Shown here: positions 1 through 6,823 of the stretch, one piece after another
How positions within the stretch are numbered: position 1 is the first letter of the stretch
Layout of the letters: the number at the start of each line of letters is the position of its first letter
Source: an uncultured Lachnospiraceae bacterium
Lineage (GTDB): Bacteria; Bacillota; Clostridia; Lachnospirales; Lachnospiraceae
Assembly: GCA_905235345.1 (NCBI GenBank)
Contig: CAJOLO010000073.1
Span: 1-10,572 of the forward strand
Length of the DNA stretch: 10,572 nt
Direction: 5' to 3'
Position numbers and translations under genes: made by a program
Notes under the pieces: model-generated
The model's input: only the letters and a program-made list of their open reading frames with translations
Told to the model about the DNA's origin: nothing
Database searches by the model: none

Positions 1-1
1 T

Positions 2-1906
2 GTGGAGGAGATTTATGTAGATAATCTCGGTAAGATAATTGAACGTTCTGATGCAAAGGATTCTATTGCGGGACAGGATATATATCTTACCATTAGATCA
101 GATTTACAAAAATACTGCTATAATACTCTTGAAAAAGAAATTGCCAGCGTACTTCTTACTAATATAACAGATGAACAAGTGGATGAAGATAAGACAAAGG
201 ATAAGCGGATTCCTATTTATGATGTTTATTATGCATTGTTTGATAATAATGCAATTAATATATCACATTTAGCATTTGATGACGCTAAGACTTATGAGAA
301 GACTGTTAATAATACGCTTAATGAATCGAGGGCTCATGCAATTTCTAAGATATCCAATATTTTACAATCATCTGAAATGTCAGTTGATGATTTAGAACCT
401 GAATATAAAGCTTATATGAAGTACATTTATTCTATGCTTTCGGATCGAGGAATATTTAACACGAATGCCATCGAAAGTACTGACGAAACTTATAAGCAGT
501 TTATGGCAGAAGAAATATCGTTGGGAACTTATCTTCATTATGCAATTAACAGGGGTGCAATAGATATTTCTTCATTTGAATTATCCAATGATTATTATGA
601 TTCGGAAGAAGTTTTTAAGGCATTAGTGGTATATCTTGAGAATAATTTGAAAACTGACAGAGATTTTGATAAAATTGTAATGAAATATATGATCAGAAAA
701 GGCCTTGTAAGTGGCGAACAGATTATTAACGTTTTATTTGAGCAAAATGTATTAGATAAAGAAAAGGATGAAGATTATAAAGAATTGGTATCGGGAAAGA
801 TATCTGATTATACATTTATAAGACGAAAGATATACAATCTTGAAATTACTCCCGCACAGCTTGCATTGGATCCTTGCGAGGGTTCAGTTGTTGTAACAGA
901 TACTGATACGGGTGAAATACTTGCTATGGTAAGTTATCCCAGTTATGATAGTAACAAGCTTACCAATTCCGTTGATCCTGAGTATTATGCACAATTGATA
1001 GAAGATAAGACAAAACCTCTTTATAATCGTGCAACACAGCAACGAACCGCTCCCGGTTCAACATACAAGATGCTTACTACAATTGCAGCGGTTGAAGAGA
1101 ATGCTATCGATCTTGATACTATAATAGATGCAGATGGTATATATACTAAGGTTGATCCTCCGGCTAAATGCTGGTATTATCCGGGAAAACACGGTGAAAT
1201 TGGAATAGAAGAAGCATTAGAGGTTTCATGTAACTACTTCTTTTATGAAGTCGGATACAGACTCGGAGGCGGAGACAATAATTTCTCTGACAGCACCGGA
1301 CTTACAAAACTTGCAAAATACGCAGGAATGTTTGGTCTTGACACCAATTCCGGAATTGAATTAGATGAAATTGACCCTAAGATTTCGGATGAAACCGTTG
1401 TAAGAAGTGCGATAGGACAGGGTACTAATGCATATACGCCAACCCAGCTTTCCAGATATGTTACAACATTAGCCACAAGCGGAACCTGTTATGACCTGAG
1501 TATCATTAAGGAAATAAAGAATCTTGATGGTAATGTTACCTATGAAAATCCGCATAATGTTCATGACATTTTGAATTTTGATAATGATCTGTGGACAACT
1601 GTTCATAATGGAATGCGGCGTGTTATTAAGAATCATACCGATGAGAATATGATAATAAATCAGATAAAGGTTGATGTAGCCGGTAAAACCGGAACGGCTG
1701 AGGAGAATCTGGCAAGACCGGCACATGCTCTTTTTGTTTCATATGCTCCATTTGAAAAACCGGAGATTTCGGTCACTTCAGTAATCCCTTATGGTTATTC
1801 TTCGGGTAACGCCGAGGAACTTGCCGGATTTATATATGCATATTACTTTGATCCTAAGGCTTTAGAGAATGCTTCCATAACAGGTAATGTAAATATGTCA
1901 GATTAG
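2..1906 (+). CDS. mrdA: Penicillin-binding protein 2 (class B transpeptidase), 5'-truncated by the window edge
   Basis: This is the last 634 residues of a class B PBP that cross-links peptidoglycan outside the membrane; next to minCDE and rodA it is most likely the elongation PBP2. The reading frame is open from the first base, and the first residues (DIYLTIRSDLQ) match the start of a transpeptidase domain, so the N-terminal membrane anchor and dimerisation domain lie upstream; the GTG at base 2 is not a real start. Catalytic motifs are intact: SxxK as STYK (residues 353-356, serine codon at 1058), SxN as SCN (409-411), KTG as GKTGTA (561-566). Between LTIRSDLQ and the usual continuation (EGSVVVTDTDTGEILAM, about 293-309) sits a roughly 240-residue insertion, charged, rich in Asp/Glu/Tyr and probably helical. 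Asp385, Cys390, His397 and Cys410 could form a metal site. The assignment as a class B PBP is secure; PBP2 rather than a septal or sporulation paralogue rests on context. Confidence 0.93.
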   Translation: MEEIYVDNLGKIIERSDAKDSIAGQDIYLTIRSDLQKYCYNTLEKEIASVLLTNITDEQVDEDKTKDKRIPIYDVYYALFDNNAINISHLAFDDAKTYEKTVNNTLNESRAHAISKISNILQSSEMSVDDLEPEYKAYMKYIYSMLSDRGIFNTNAIESTDETYKQFMAEEISLGTYLHYAINRGAIDISSFELSNDYYDSEEVFKALVVYLENNLKTDRDFDKIVMKYMIRKGLVSGEQIINVLFEQNVLDKEKDEDYKELVSGKISDYTFIRRKIYNLEITPAQLALDPCEGSVVVTDTDTGEILAMVSYPSYDSNKLTNSVDPEYYAQLIEDKTKPLYNRATQQRTAPGSTYKMLTTIAAVEENAIDLDTIIDADGIYTKVDPPAKCWYYPGKHGEIGIEEALEVSCNYFFYEVGYRLGGGDNNFSDSTGLTKLAKYAGMFGLDTNSGIELDEIDPKISDETVVRSAIGQGTNAYTPTQLSRYVTTLATSGTCYDLSIIKEIKNLDGNVTYENPHNVHDILNFDNDLWTTVHNGMRRVIKNHTDENMIINQIKVDVAGKTGTAEENLARPAHALFVSYAPFEKPEISVTSVIPYGYSSGNAEELAGFIYAYYFDPKALENASITGNVNMSD

Positions 1907-1964
1907 CTTGCCCATTTTAAGATTTTGTTATAAAATATAAATAGTTAAATGAGGATATTGATAT

Positions 1965-2840
1965 ATGAAAAACAAAGTGATAATAAAAGGAAACCGATAT
2001 GGTATTTCCATTGTATTGGATCCTGATGTCGAATTTGACGAACTTTTGAAGGAATTGGAAGTTCAGCTCGAACAGGCTGACAGATTTTTTGACAGTGATA
2101 AACAGATTGCAGCAGCTTTCGAAGGCAGAGATTTATCTAACGATGAATTAGATAAAGTTCTTTCGGTAATACAGAATGAATCAAAGCTTAATATTCGATA
2201 TATAATTGATGAAAACAGCAATACAGAGAAATTATTTGAAACCGGACTTTCAATTCATAACAATGAGAAAGTATCGAATATGAACTATAATTCTACAGGT
2301 TATAATGCGATTCAATCATATACGATATCTGAAAATTCTCAGATTAATGATAATAATACCGGAATCAAAGATAATTCATTTGTCAAAACCGGTCAAAGTG
2401 AGAATATTTTCAATGATTCGGATGGCAGCATTGAATCCGGAGGATTGTTTTACAAAGGTACACTACGTTCGGGACAAAAACTAGAGGCTGAAGATTCGGT
2501 AGTTATAATTGGCGATGTCAATCCGGGAGCCTCCGTTGTGGCAGGTGGCAATATAGTAATTATAGGTTCCCTGACCGGAAGTGTGCAGGCAGGTGCAAAA
2601 GGTAACAGGGGCAACTTTGTCATGGCACTTTCAATGGATCCGATACAGATACAGATTGCAGATATAATAGCCAGAAGTTCAGATAAGAAACATACCGATA
2701 AAAAAAATAGTGATATATTCAGAAAAGATAAACGTGATAAAAAATCATCAAAACAGGATGCCATGATTGCAACTGTTATAGACAATCACATATATATGGA
2801 GAGCATTTCTAAAAATGCATTATCAGATTTAATTGTATAA
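1965..2840 (+). CDS. minC: Septum site-determining protein MinC
   Basis: MinC is the FtsZ-assembly inhibitor of the Min system, recruited to the membrane by MinD. The 291-residue product has a divergent N-terminal FtsZ-interacting domain (about 1-85, beginning KNKVIIKGNRYGISIVLD). A long Asn/Ser-rich linker follows (about 95-158), then the recognisable C-terminal right-handed beta-helix (about 160-238). The helix shows the family's repeated Gly-turn pattern (GDVNPGASVVAGGNIVIIG, then GSVQAGAKG) that mediates dimerisation and MinD binding. After ARSSDKK there is a Lys-rich insertion (about 241-264) before the closing strand (NHIYMESI). Its start ATG has GAGGA about 7 bases upstream. It lies 58 bases after PBP2 and 57 bases before minD. 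The linker and basic insertion make it longer than the approximately 230-residue E. coli protein. Confidence 0.93.
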   Translation: MKNKVIIKGNRYGISIVLDPDVEFDELLKELEVQLEQADRFFDSDKQIAAAFEGRDLSNDELDKVLSVIQNESKLNIRYIIDENSNTEKLFETGLSIHNNEKVSNMNYNSTGYNAIQSYTISENSQINDNNTGIKDNSFVKTGQSENIFNDSDGSIESGGLFYKGTLRSGQKLEAEDSVVIIGDVNPGASVVAGGNIVIIGSLTGSVQAGAKGNRGNFVMALSMDPIQIQIADIIARSSDKKHTDKKNSDIFRKDKRDKKSSKQDAMIATVIDNHIYMESISKNALSDLIV

Positions 2841-2843
2841 ATA

Positions 2844-2868
2844 TATGCTGAAATATATTATCAGCATA
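2844..2868 (+). repeat. Intercistronic hairpin between minC and minD
   Basis: A perfect 8-bp inverted repeat (TATGCTGA at 2844-2851, TCAGCATA at 2861-2868) encloses a 9-base AT-only loop, just after the minC stop. No T-run follows, so it is not a convincing intrinsic terminator. An RNA processing or stability element, or simple AT-rich chance pairing, are the alternatives. Confidence 0.45.
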
Positions 2869-2884
2869 ATTAACGTTATAAAAT

Positions 2885-2890
2885 GGAGGA
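2885..2890 (+). promoter_or_regulatory. Ribosome binding site that sets the minD start
   Basis: GGAGGA lies 7 bases before the ATG at 2898. The in-frame ATG at 2883 overlaps this site and has no ribosome site of its own, so it should not be used. Confidence 0.85.
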
Positions 2891-2897
2891 TAAACTA

Positions 2898-3689
2898 ATG
2901 AGTGAAGTAATTGTTATCACATCAGGAAAAGGAGGTGTCGGCAAAACAACGACTACTGCTAATGTTGGTACCGGTTTGGCCAAATTAGACAAAAAGGTAG
3001 TTTTAATTGACACTGATATCGGCCTTAGAAATCTCGATGTGGTTATGGGACTCGAGAATCGAATTGTGTATAATCTTGTAGATGTTGTTGAGGGTAACTG
3101 CAGATATAAGCAGGCTCTTATAAAAGATAAGACATATCCTAATCTGTTTCTTCTTCCATCTGCACAGACCAAAGATAAGACTGCAGTAACACCTGAGCAA
3201 ATGAAGAAGCTTGTATCAGAACTTAAGAAAGAATTTGACTATATAATTCTTGACTGTCCGGCCGGAATAGAGCAGGGTTTTAAGAATGCAATTGCTGCAG
3301 CAGACAGAGCTCTTATTGTTACAACTCCTGAGGTGTCTGCAATTCGTGATGCTGATCGTATAATCGGTCTGTTAGAGGCTAATGAGATTAAGAAAACTGA
3401 TCTTATTATTAACAGAATTCGTATGGATATGGTTAAACGCGGTGAAATGATGTCTATTGAAGATGTTGTTGAGATTCTTGCTATTGATCTTATAGGTGCT
3501 GTACCTGATGATGAAAATATTGTAATATCCACTAATCAGGGACAACCTTTGGTAGGTGACAACTCTCTTGCAGGACGAGCATATATGAACATATGTAAGC
3601 GTGTATTGGGCGAAGAAGTAGAATTTCTTGATTTAAATGATTCCGGATTCTTTAAAAAACTTTCAAAGATTTTTAAAAAATCCAATTAA
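2898..3689 (+). CDS. minD: Septum site-determining protein MinD (membrane-cycling ATPase)
   Basis: MinD is the ParA/MinD-type ATPase that binds the membrane as an ATP dimer and carries MinC. From the ATG at 2898 it is 263 residues, the normal family length. The deviant Walker A box is complete (GKGGVGKTT, with signature Lys11 and Lys16). The switch I region reads DTDIGLRNLD (38-47, Asp40), and Walker B reads IILDCPAG (Asp119). The C-terminus (GFFKKLSKIFKK, about 250-261) is an amphipathic, Lys-rich membrane-targeting helix as expected of MinD and not of soluble ParA relatives. An earlier in-frame ATG at 2883 lies within the ribosome site and is rejected. It lies between minC and minE, so a full oscillator-type Min set is encoded. 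Confidence 0.97.
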   Translation: MSEVIVITSGKGGVGKTTTTANVGTGLAKLDKKVVLIDTDIGLRNLDVVMGLENRIVYNLVDVVEGNCRYKQALIKDKTYPNLFLLPSAQTKDKTAVTPEQMKKLVSELKKEFDYIILDCPAGIEQGFKNAIAAADRALIVTTPEVSAIRDADRIIGLLEANEIKKTDLIINRIRMDMVKRGEMMSIEDVVEILAIDLIGAVPDDENIVISTNQGQPLVGDNSLAGRAYMNICKRVLGEEVEFLDLNDSGFFKKLSKIFKKSN

Positions 3690-3744
3690 TATACTTTAAA
3701 ATTGTTTTTTAATTAATGTCAAACTAAGGATTGGAGCAGATATT

Positions 3745-4032
3745 ATGGGATTATTTGACTTATTTAACAAAAAGAAATCCTCCGGAGATTACGCTAAAGA
3801 CAGATTGAAGCTTTTACTTGTATCTGATCGTGCAAATTGTTCTCCGGATATTATGGAACAGATAAAAAATGATATTATTGAAGTTATATCCAGATATATG
3901 GAAATTGATTCAGCTGGTCTTGATATTCAGCTAACACAAACTGAATCTGAAGGTGGCAACGGAACCGTTCCGGCATTATATGCAAATATTCCGATTAAGG
4001 ATATGAAAACAAAGGCGAAGCCTGTAAAATAA
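3745..4032 (+). CDS. minE: Cell division topological specificity factor MinE
   Basis: MinE stimulates MinD ATPase activity and displaces MinC, confining division inhibition to the poles. The 95-residue product starts with a short amphipathic membrane-binding segment (GLFDLFNKK, 2-10). The conserved MinD-contact helix follows (DRLKLLLVSDR, about 19-29), then the C-terminal dimerisation/topological-specificity domain (about 35-87, with EVISRYMEID and LYANIPIKDM). A ribosome site (AAGGATTGGAG) precedes the ATG. It lies 55 bases after minD in the same orientation. Presence of MinE rather than only DivIVA/MinJ is characteristic of many Clostridia and unlike Bacillus. Confidence 0.95.
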   Translation: MGLFDLFNKKKSSGDYAKDRLKLLLVSDRANCSPDIMEQIKNDIIEVISRYMEIDSAGLDIQLTQTESEGGNGTVPALYANIPIKDMKTKAKPVK

Positions 4033-4127
4033 TATTTATGGTTTTTTAGTTATTGATATTGTTTATTTAGTTCATTTTTATTCGGGCTGATAATTAATAT
4101 ATTAAATTTATTAAGCAGGAATAGTAT

Positions 4128-5234
4128 ATGTTTGAAGGATATAGATTACGTAATTATAATTTTAAGCTTTTGGTTTTGGTGTTGATGGCTGTTGTTTTTG
4201 GCACTGTTATGATAAACAGTGCTGACAGTTCTTACTTACAGAAACAGATTTTAGGTGCTACTGTATGCATTATCGGTTTGGTTGCTTTATCGTTGATAAG
4301 CTATAAATTTATCAGCAAATTTTACATTATATTATATTTGTTTAACCTTGTATTGCTTATATCCGTACTTTTATTTGGAATTAAGGTTAACGGTGCACAA
4401 AGATGGATTGGATCTAAGAATTATATAATGATTCAACCTTCGGAATTTTCTAAAATAATTATGATTATATGTGCTGCACATTTCCTTTCTGATCATAAGG
4501 ATAATATTAACACTGTTAAAACTCTTATCGAATATGCAGTTTTGTGTGCTATTCCATTAATTTTAATAGTTTCACAACCGGATCTTTCAACGACAATTGA
4601 TTTATTCGTTATACTTTTTATAATGTTGTTTATTGCAGGTCTTAATTATAAGATTATTATTGTTTGTGCATTATGTTTAATTCCTTTAGCCGGAAGTTTT
4701 TTGTGGTATATCAGACAACCTGATCCTTTATTTTTGGATGATTATCAGATTAATCGTATTTTGTCTCATTTATATCCGGAAGATTATGAGGACACCATGT
4801 ACCAACAGAATAATTCTGTCATGGCAATAGGTTCCGGACAGTTAACCGGAAAAGGACTAAACAATTCAACCCTGGCAACAGTTAAGGATGCTAATCTTAT
4901 ATCTGAACAGCAGACAGATTTTATTTTCTCAGTAATAGGAGAGGAACTGGGATTTGTAGGAAGCAGTATTCTTATTGTCATTTTGGGGCTTATTGTGTTA
5001 CAATGTATACGGGTTGCCAGGAAAGCCAACGACGAGATGGGAATGTATATTGCAACAGGTGTGGGCACTCTGATTGGATTTCAAACATTTATTAACATCG
5101 GTGTAGCTACATCTCTTTTACCTAATACAGGTATTCCGCTTCCGTTTATAAGTTATGGTCTTTCATCTCTTGTTTGTTGTTGCTCTGGAATCGGATTGGT
5201 TATTAACATTTCCTTGCAAAGAAGAAAGTATTAA
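4128..5234 (+). CDS. rodA: RodA-type SEDS peptidoglycan glycosyltransferase
   Basis: SEDS-family (RodA/FtsW/SpoVE) integral membrane protein that polymerises lipid II into glycan strands with a partner class B PBP. The 368-residue product has about ten hydrophobic helices (roughly 12-30, 40-57, 64-84, 105-120, 132-148, 153-171, 173-193, 275-294, 305-328, 337-361) and the large external loop between helices 7 and 8 (about 196-264). Family motifs include AQRWIG (90-95), QPSEFSK (103-109), SQPDLST (149-155) and ISEQQTDFIFSVIGEELG (258-275), whose Asp264 I equate with the invariant catalytic Asp of RodA. PNTGIPLPFISYG (332-344) is the closing signature. The start ATG has AGCAGGA upstream. The neighbouring PBP2 favours RodA over FtsW/SpoVE, though SEDS paralogues are hard to separate by eye. 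Confidence 0.92.
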   Translation: MFEGYRLRNYNFKLLVLVLMAVVFGTVMINSADSSYLQKQILGATVCIIGLVALSLISYKFISKFYIILYLFNLVLLISVLLFGIKVNGAQRWIGSKNYIMIQPSEFSKIIMIICAAHFLSDHKDNINTVKTLIEYAVLCAIPLILIVSQPDLSTTIDLFVILFIMLFIAGLNYKIIIVCALCLIPLAGSFLWYIRQPDPLFLDDYQINRILSHLYPEDYEDTMYQQNNSVMAIGSGQLTGKGLNNSTLATVKDANLISEQQTDFIFSVIGEELGFVGSSILIVILGLIVLQCIRVARKANDEMGMYIATGVGTLIGFQTFINIGVATSLLPNTGIPLPFISYGLSSLVCCCSGIGLVINISLQRRKY

Positions 5235-5444
5235 TATTGTATTTTTATGATATTATTTTTATATATTATCAGTGAAATAATTTTCAAGAATTCCTGGAGA
5301 GTTCTTGTTTCTAAATCCACTTAAACTTTGCTTATATATTTGTAATATTAAAATATTGGAGTTTCCATTATTTATTTTATATTTTATACAAACATGAATA
5401 TTATCTAATGTAAGTAGTATGATAACAAAATTGGAGGTATAATA
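5235..5444. other. AT-rich intergenic region before mgsA
   Basis: These 210 bases separate rodA from mgsA. They hold one stem-loop near the left side (listed separately) and otherwise AT-rich sequence. A TATGAT hexamer (5418-5423) could be a -10 box for mgsA, but I see no convincing -35 about 17 bases upstream. No coding potential is visible on either strand beyond chance open frames. Confidence 0.5.
5285..5307 (+). terminator. Stem-loop downstream of rodA, possible weak terminator
   Basis: CAAGAATTC (5285-5293) pairs with GAGTTCTTG (5299-5307) through 9 pairs including one G:T, around a 5-base loop (CTGGA). Only a short, interrupted T-run (TTTCT) follows, so termination would be weak or partial. 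It may mark the end of the min-rodA transcript or be part of the mgsA leader. Confidence 0.35.
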
Positions 5445-5840
5445 ATGAATATTGGGTTGATTGCACATGATGCAAAGAAAAAATTAATGCAGAATTTCTG
5501 TATAGCTTACAAAGGAATTTTAAGTAAAAATGAGCTTTATGCAACCGGAACCACCGGAAGATTGATTGAAGATGTTACTAATCTGACAGTACACAAATAC
5601 TTAGCCGGACATTTAGGTGGAGTGCAACAGCTTGGTTCTGAAATCGAGAATAATAATATTGATATGGTGATTTTTTTGAGAGATTCGGGAAATCCAAAAT
5701 CTCATGAACCTGATATCAATAATATCTTCACGTTATGTGATGTGCATAATATTCCGCTTGCAACTAATCTTGCAACAGCAGAGTTGCTTGTTAAAGCTCT
5801 TGACAGAGGAGATTTGGATTGGCGTGAACTCTTTAAATAA
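5445..5840 (+). CDS. mgsA: Methylglyoxal synthase homologue with the catalytic Asp replaced by Val
   Basis: Member of the methylglyoxal synthase family (dihydroxyacetone phosphate to methylglyoxal plus phosphate, a bypass of lower glycolysis). At 131 residues it aligns without gaps over the core to E. coli MgsA as I recall it (offset 11). It keeps His8-Asp9 (E. coli His19-Asp20), the phosphate-binding ATGTTG (33-38), Asp80 (Asp91), His87 (His98) and Asp90 (Asp101). The catalytic-base position, Asp71 of E. coli in GGDQQ, is Val60 here: the motif reads GGVQQ, codon GTG at 5622-5624. The following loop, usually DPLNxxPHxPD, reads DSGNPKSHEPD. Family membership is clear but activity is doubtful. 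GGAGGT sits 6 bases before the ATG, and the 3' end overlaps the next gene by 17 bases. A mgsA gene after minE-rodA is a familiar arrangement in Clostridia. Confidence 0.88.
   Translation: MNIGLIAHDAKKKLMQNFCIAYKGILSKNELYATGTTGRLIEDVTNLTVHKYLAGHLGGVQQLGSEIENNNIDMVIFLRDSGNPKSHEPDINNIFTLCDVHNIPLATNLATAELLVKALDRGDLDWRELFK
5805..5811 (+). promoter_or_regulatory. Ribosome binding site for the carboxypeptidase gene, inside mgsA
   Basis: AGAGGAG lies 12 bases before the GTG at 5824. The spacing is long, but this is the only purine-rich site near a start that leaves a proper lipoprotein signal peptide. Confidence 0.45.
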
Positions 5841-6801
5841 TAAAATTGTTTATATTTTAATCTGCTTGATATGTATTACCTCACTTTCGGGCTGCAACTA
5901 TAATAGCTATGATAACACTAAACTTTTACATATTAACAGTGAAGCAGAGTTACCTATTGTCAGGCCTAACGGGCTCGCTTCTGAAAATGTAGTCATCCCG
6001 TATGATGCTTATATTTACGATGATGCAGATTTTGAATACGGCGCCGGTCTGTTAATCAATCAGACCAAGAATAGTGTAGTTTATGCAGCCAATCCACACA
6101 AAAGGATATATCCTGCATCAATGACTAAGATTTTAACAGCATTAATAGTTATGGATGCAGTTGACAGTGGACAGATATCGCTTAATGACACGGTGGTAAT
6201 AAATAAAAAAATTGAATTTAATGAAGATAATGTTGCTGTTTTAGGATTGCAGCCGGGAGATTATATTACCGTTAACGATCTTATGCACGGACTTTTAGTA
6301 TCATCATTAAATGATTGTGCTATAGTTTTGGCAAGATATGTTGGCGGAAATGTAAGCAGTTTCGTGGAACTGATGAATAACAAAGCAACTGAAATCGGTG
6401 CTACCAATTCTCATTTTGTTAATCCACATGGATTACATGATAATAATCATTATACAACGCCATATGATTTGTATCTGATATTTAAGGAATTTCTTAATAA
6501 TGACACTTTGCTTCAGATTGATGCAGATAACACTTATTTACTAACTTATATAAGAGATGATAAAGAGGTTGAAATTGAGCTTACGTCAACCAATGCATTC
6601 CTTTCAAATTCATTTGATATGCCCAGTGGTTATCACATAACCGGTTGGAAAACCGGAACAACAGATAAAGCCGGAAGTTGTATAATTCTTGAATTTGTCA
6701 GTGATGATACCGGGGATAAGTATATTTGTCTTGTATCGAATGCTACAGATCATGAGACACTTTATCAAAATGTATCCGACATGTTAAAGCAAATATATTA
6801 A
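5824..6801 (+). CDS. D-alanyl-D-alanine carboxypeptidase (peptidase S11, low-molecular-weight PBP), predicted lipoprotein
   Basis: DD-carboxypeptidase of the DacA/DacF type that removes the terminal D-Ala of peptidoglycan stem peptides outside the membrane. I start it at GTG 5824, giving 325 residues that begin with a compact signal peptide (NSLNNK then a hydrophobic stretch) and a good lipobox, LSGC, with Cys24 as the lipidated residue. The frame stays open upstream to an ATG at 5704 inside mgsA, but that start would bury the signal peptide. Catalytic motifs are complete: SMTK (99-102), SLN (161-163) and KTG (276-278, in GWKTGTTDKAGSC). At 325 residues it is shorter than typical DacA/DacF, so the C-terminal beta domain and amphipathic anchor are absent and the lipid anchor probably replaces them. 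The 17-base overlap with mgsA suggests translational coupling. Confidence 0.9.
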   Translation: MNSLNNKIVYILICLICITSLSGCNYNSYDNTKLLHINSEAELPIVRPNGLASENVVIPYDAYIYDDADFEYGAGLLINQTKNSVVYAANPHKRIYPASMTKILTALIVMDAVDSGQISLNDTVVINKKIEFNEDNVAVLGLQPGDYITVNDLMHGLLVSSLNDCAIVLARYVGGNVSSFVELMNNKATEIGATNSHFVNPHGLHDNNHYTTPYDLYLIFKEFLNNDTLLQIDADNTYLLTYIRDDKEVEIELTSTNAFLSNSFDMPSGYHITGWKTGTTDKAGSCIILEFVSDDTGDKYICLVSNATDHETLYQNVSDMLKQIY

Positions 6802-6809
6802 TTATATGA

Positions 6810-6815
6810 AGGAGG
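6810..6815 (+). promoter_or_regulatory. Ribosome binding site that sets the P-loop protein start
   Basis: A perfect AGGAGG lies 8 bases before ATG 6824. The alternative in-frame ATG at 6806 overlaps the site itself and is rejected. Confidence 0.85.
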
Positions 6816-6823
6816 TTAAACGC

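Noticed and set aside
2..40. GTG at base 2 as the start of the PBP gene, with GGAGGAG as a ribosome site
   Set aside because: The residues encoded here already match the interior of a class B PBP; the purine run is coding sequence and the gene begins upstream of the window.
1908..1934. Promoter before minC (TTGCCC and TATAAA)
   Set aside because: The spacing is only 15 bases, the -35 match is poor, and AT-rich gaps produce TATAAA by chance.
2450..2785. Minus-strand open frame across minC
   Set aside because: It lies opposite a well-supported gene, has no ribosome site, and has shadow-like composition.
5259..5468. Minus-strand open frame in the rodA-mgsA gap
   Set aside because: It reaches into the mgsA start region, resembles nothing recognisable, and is explained by AT-rich chance.
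5704..5823. ATG at 5704 as the start of the carboxypeptidase
   Set aside because: It lies deep inside mgsA and would place about 40 unrelated residues before a clear lipoprotein signal peptide.
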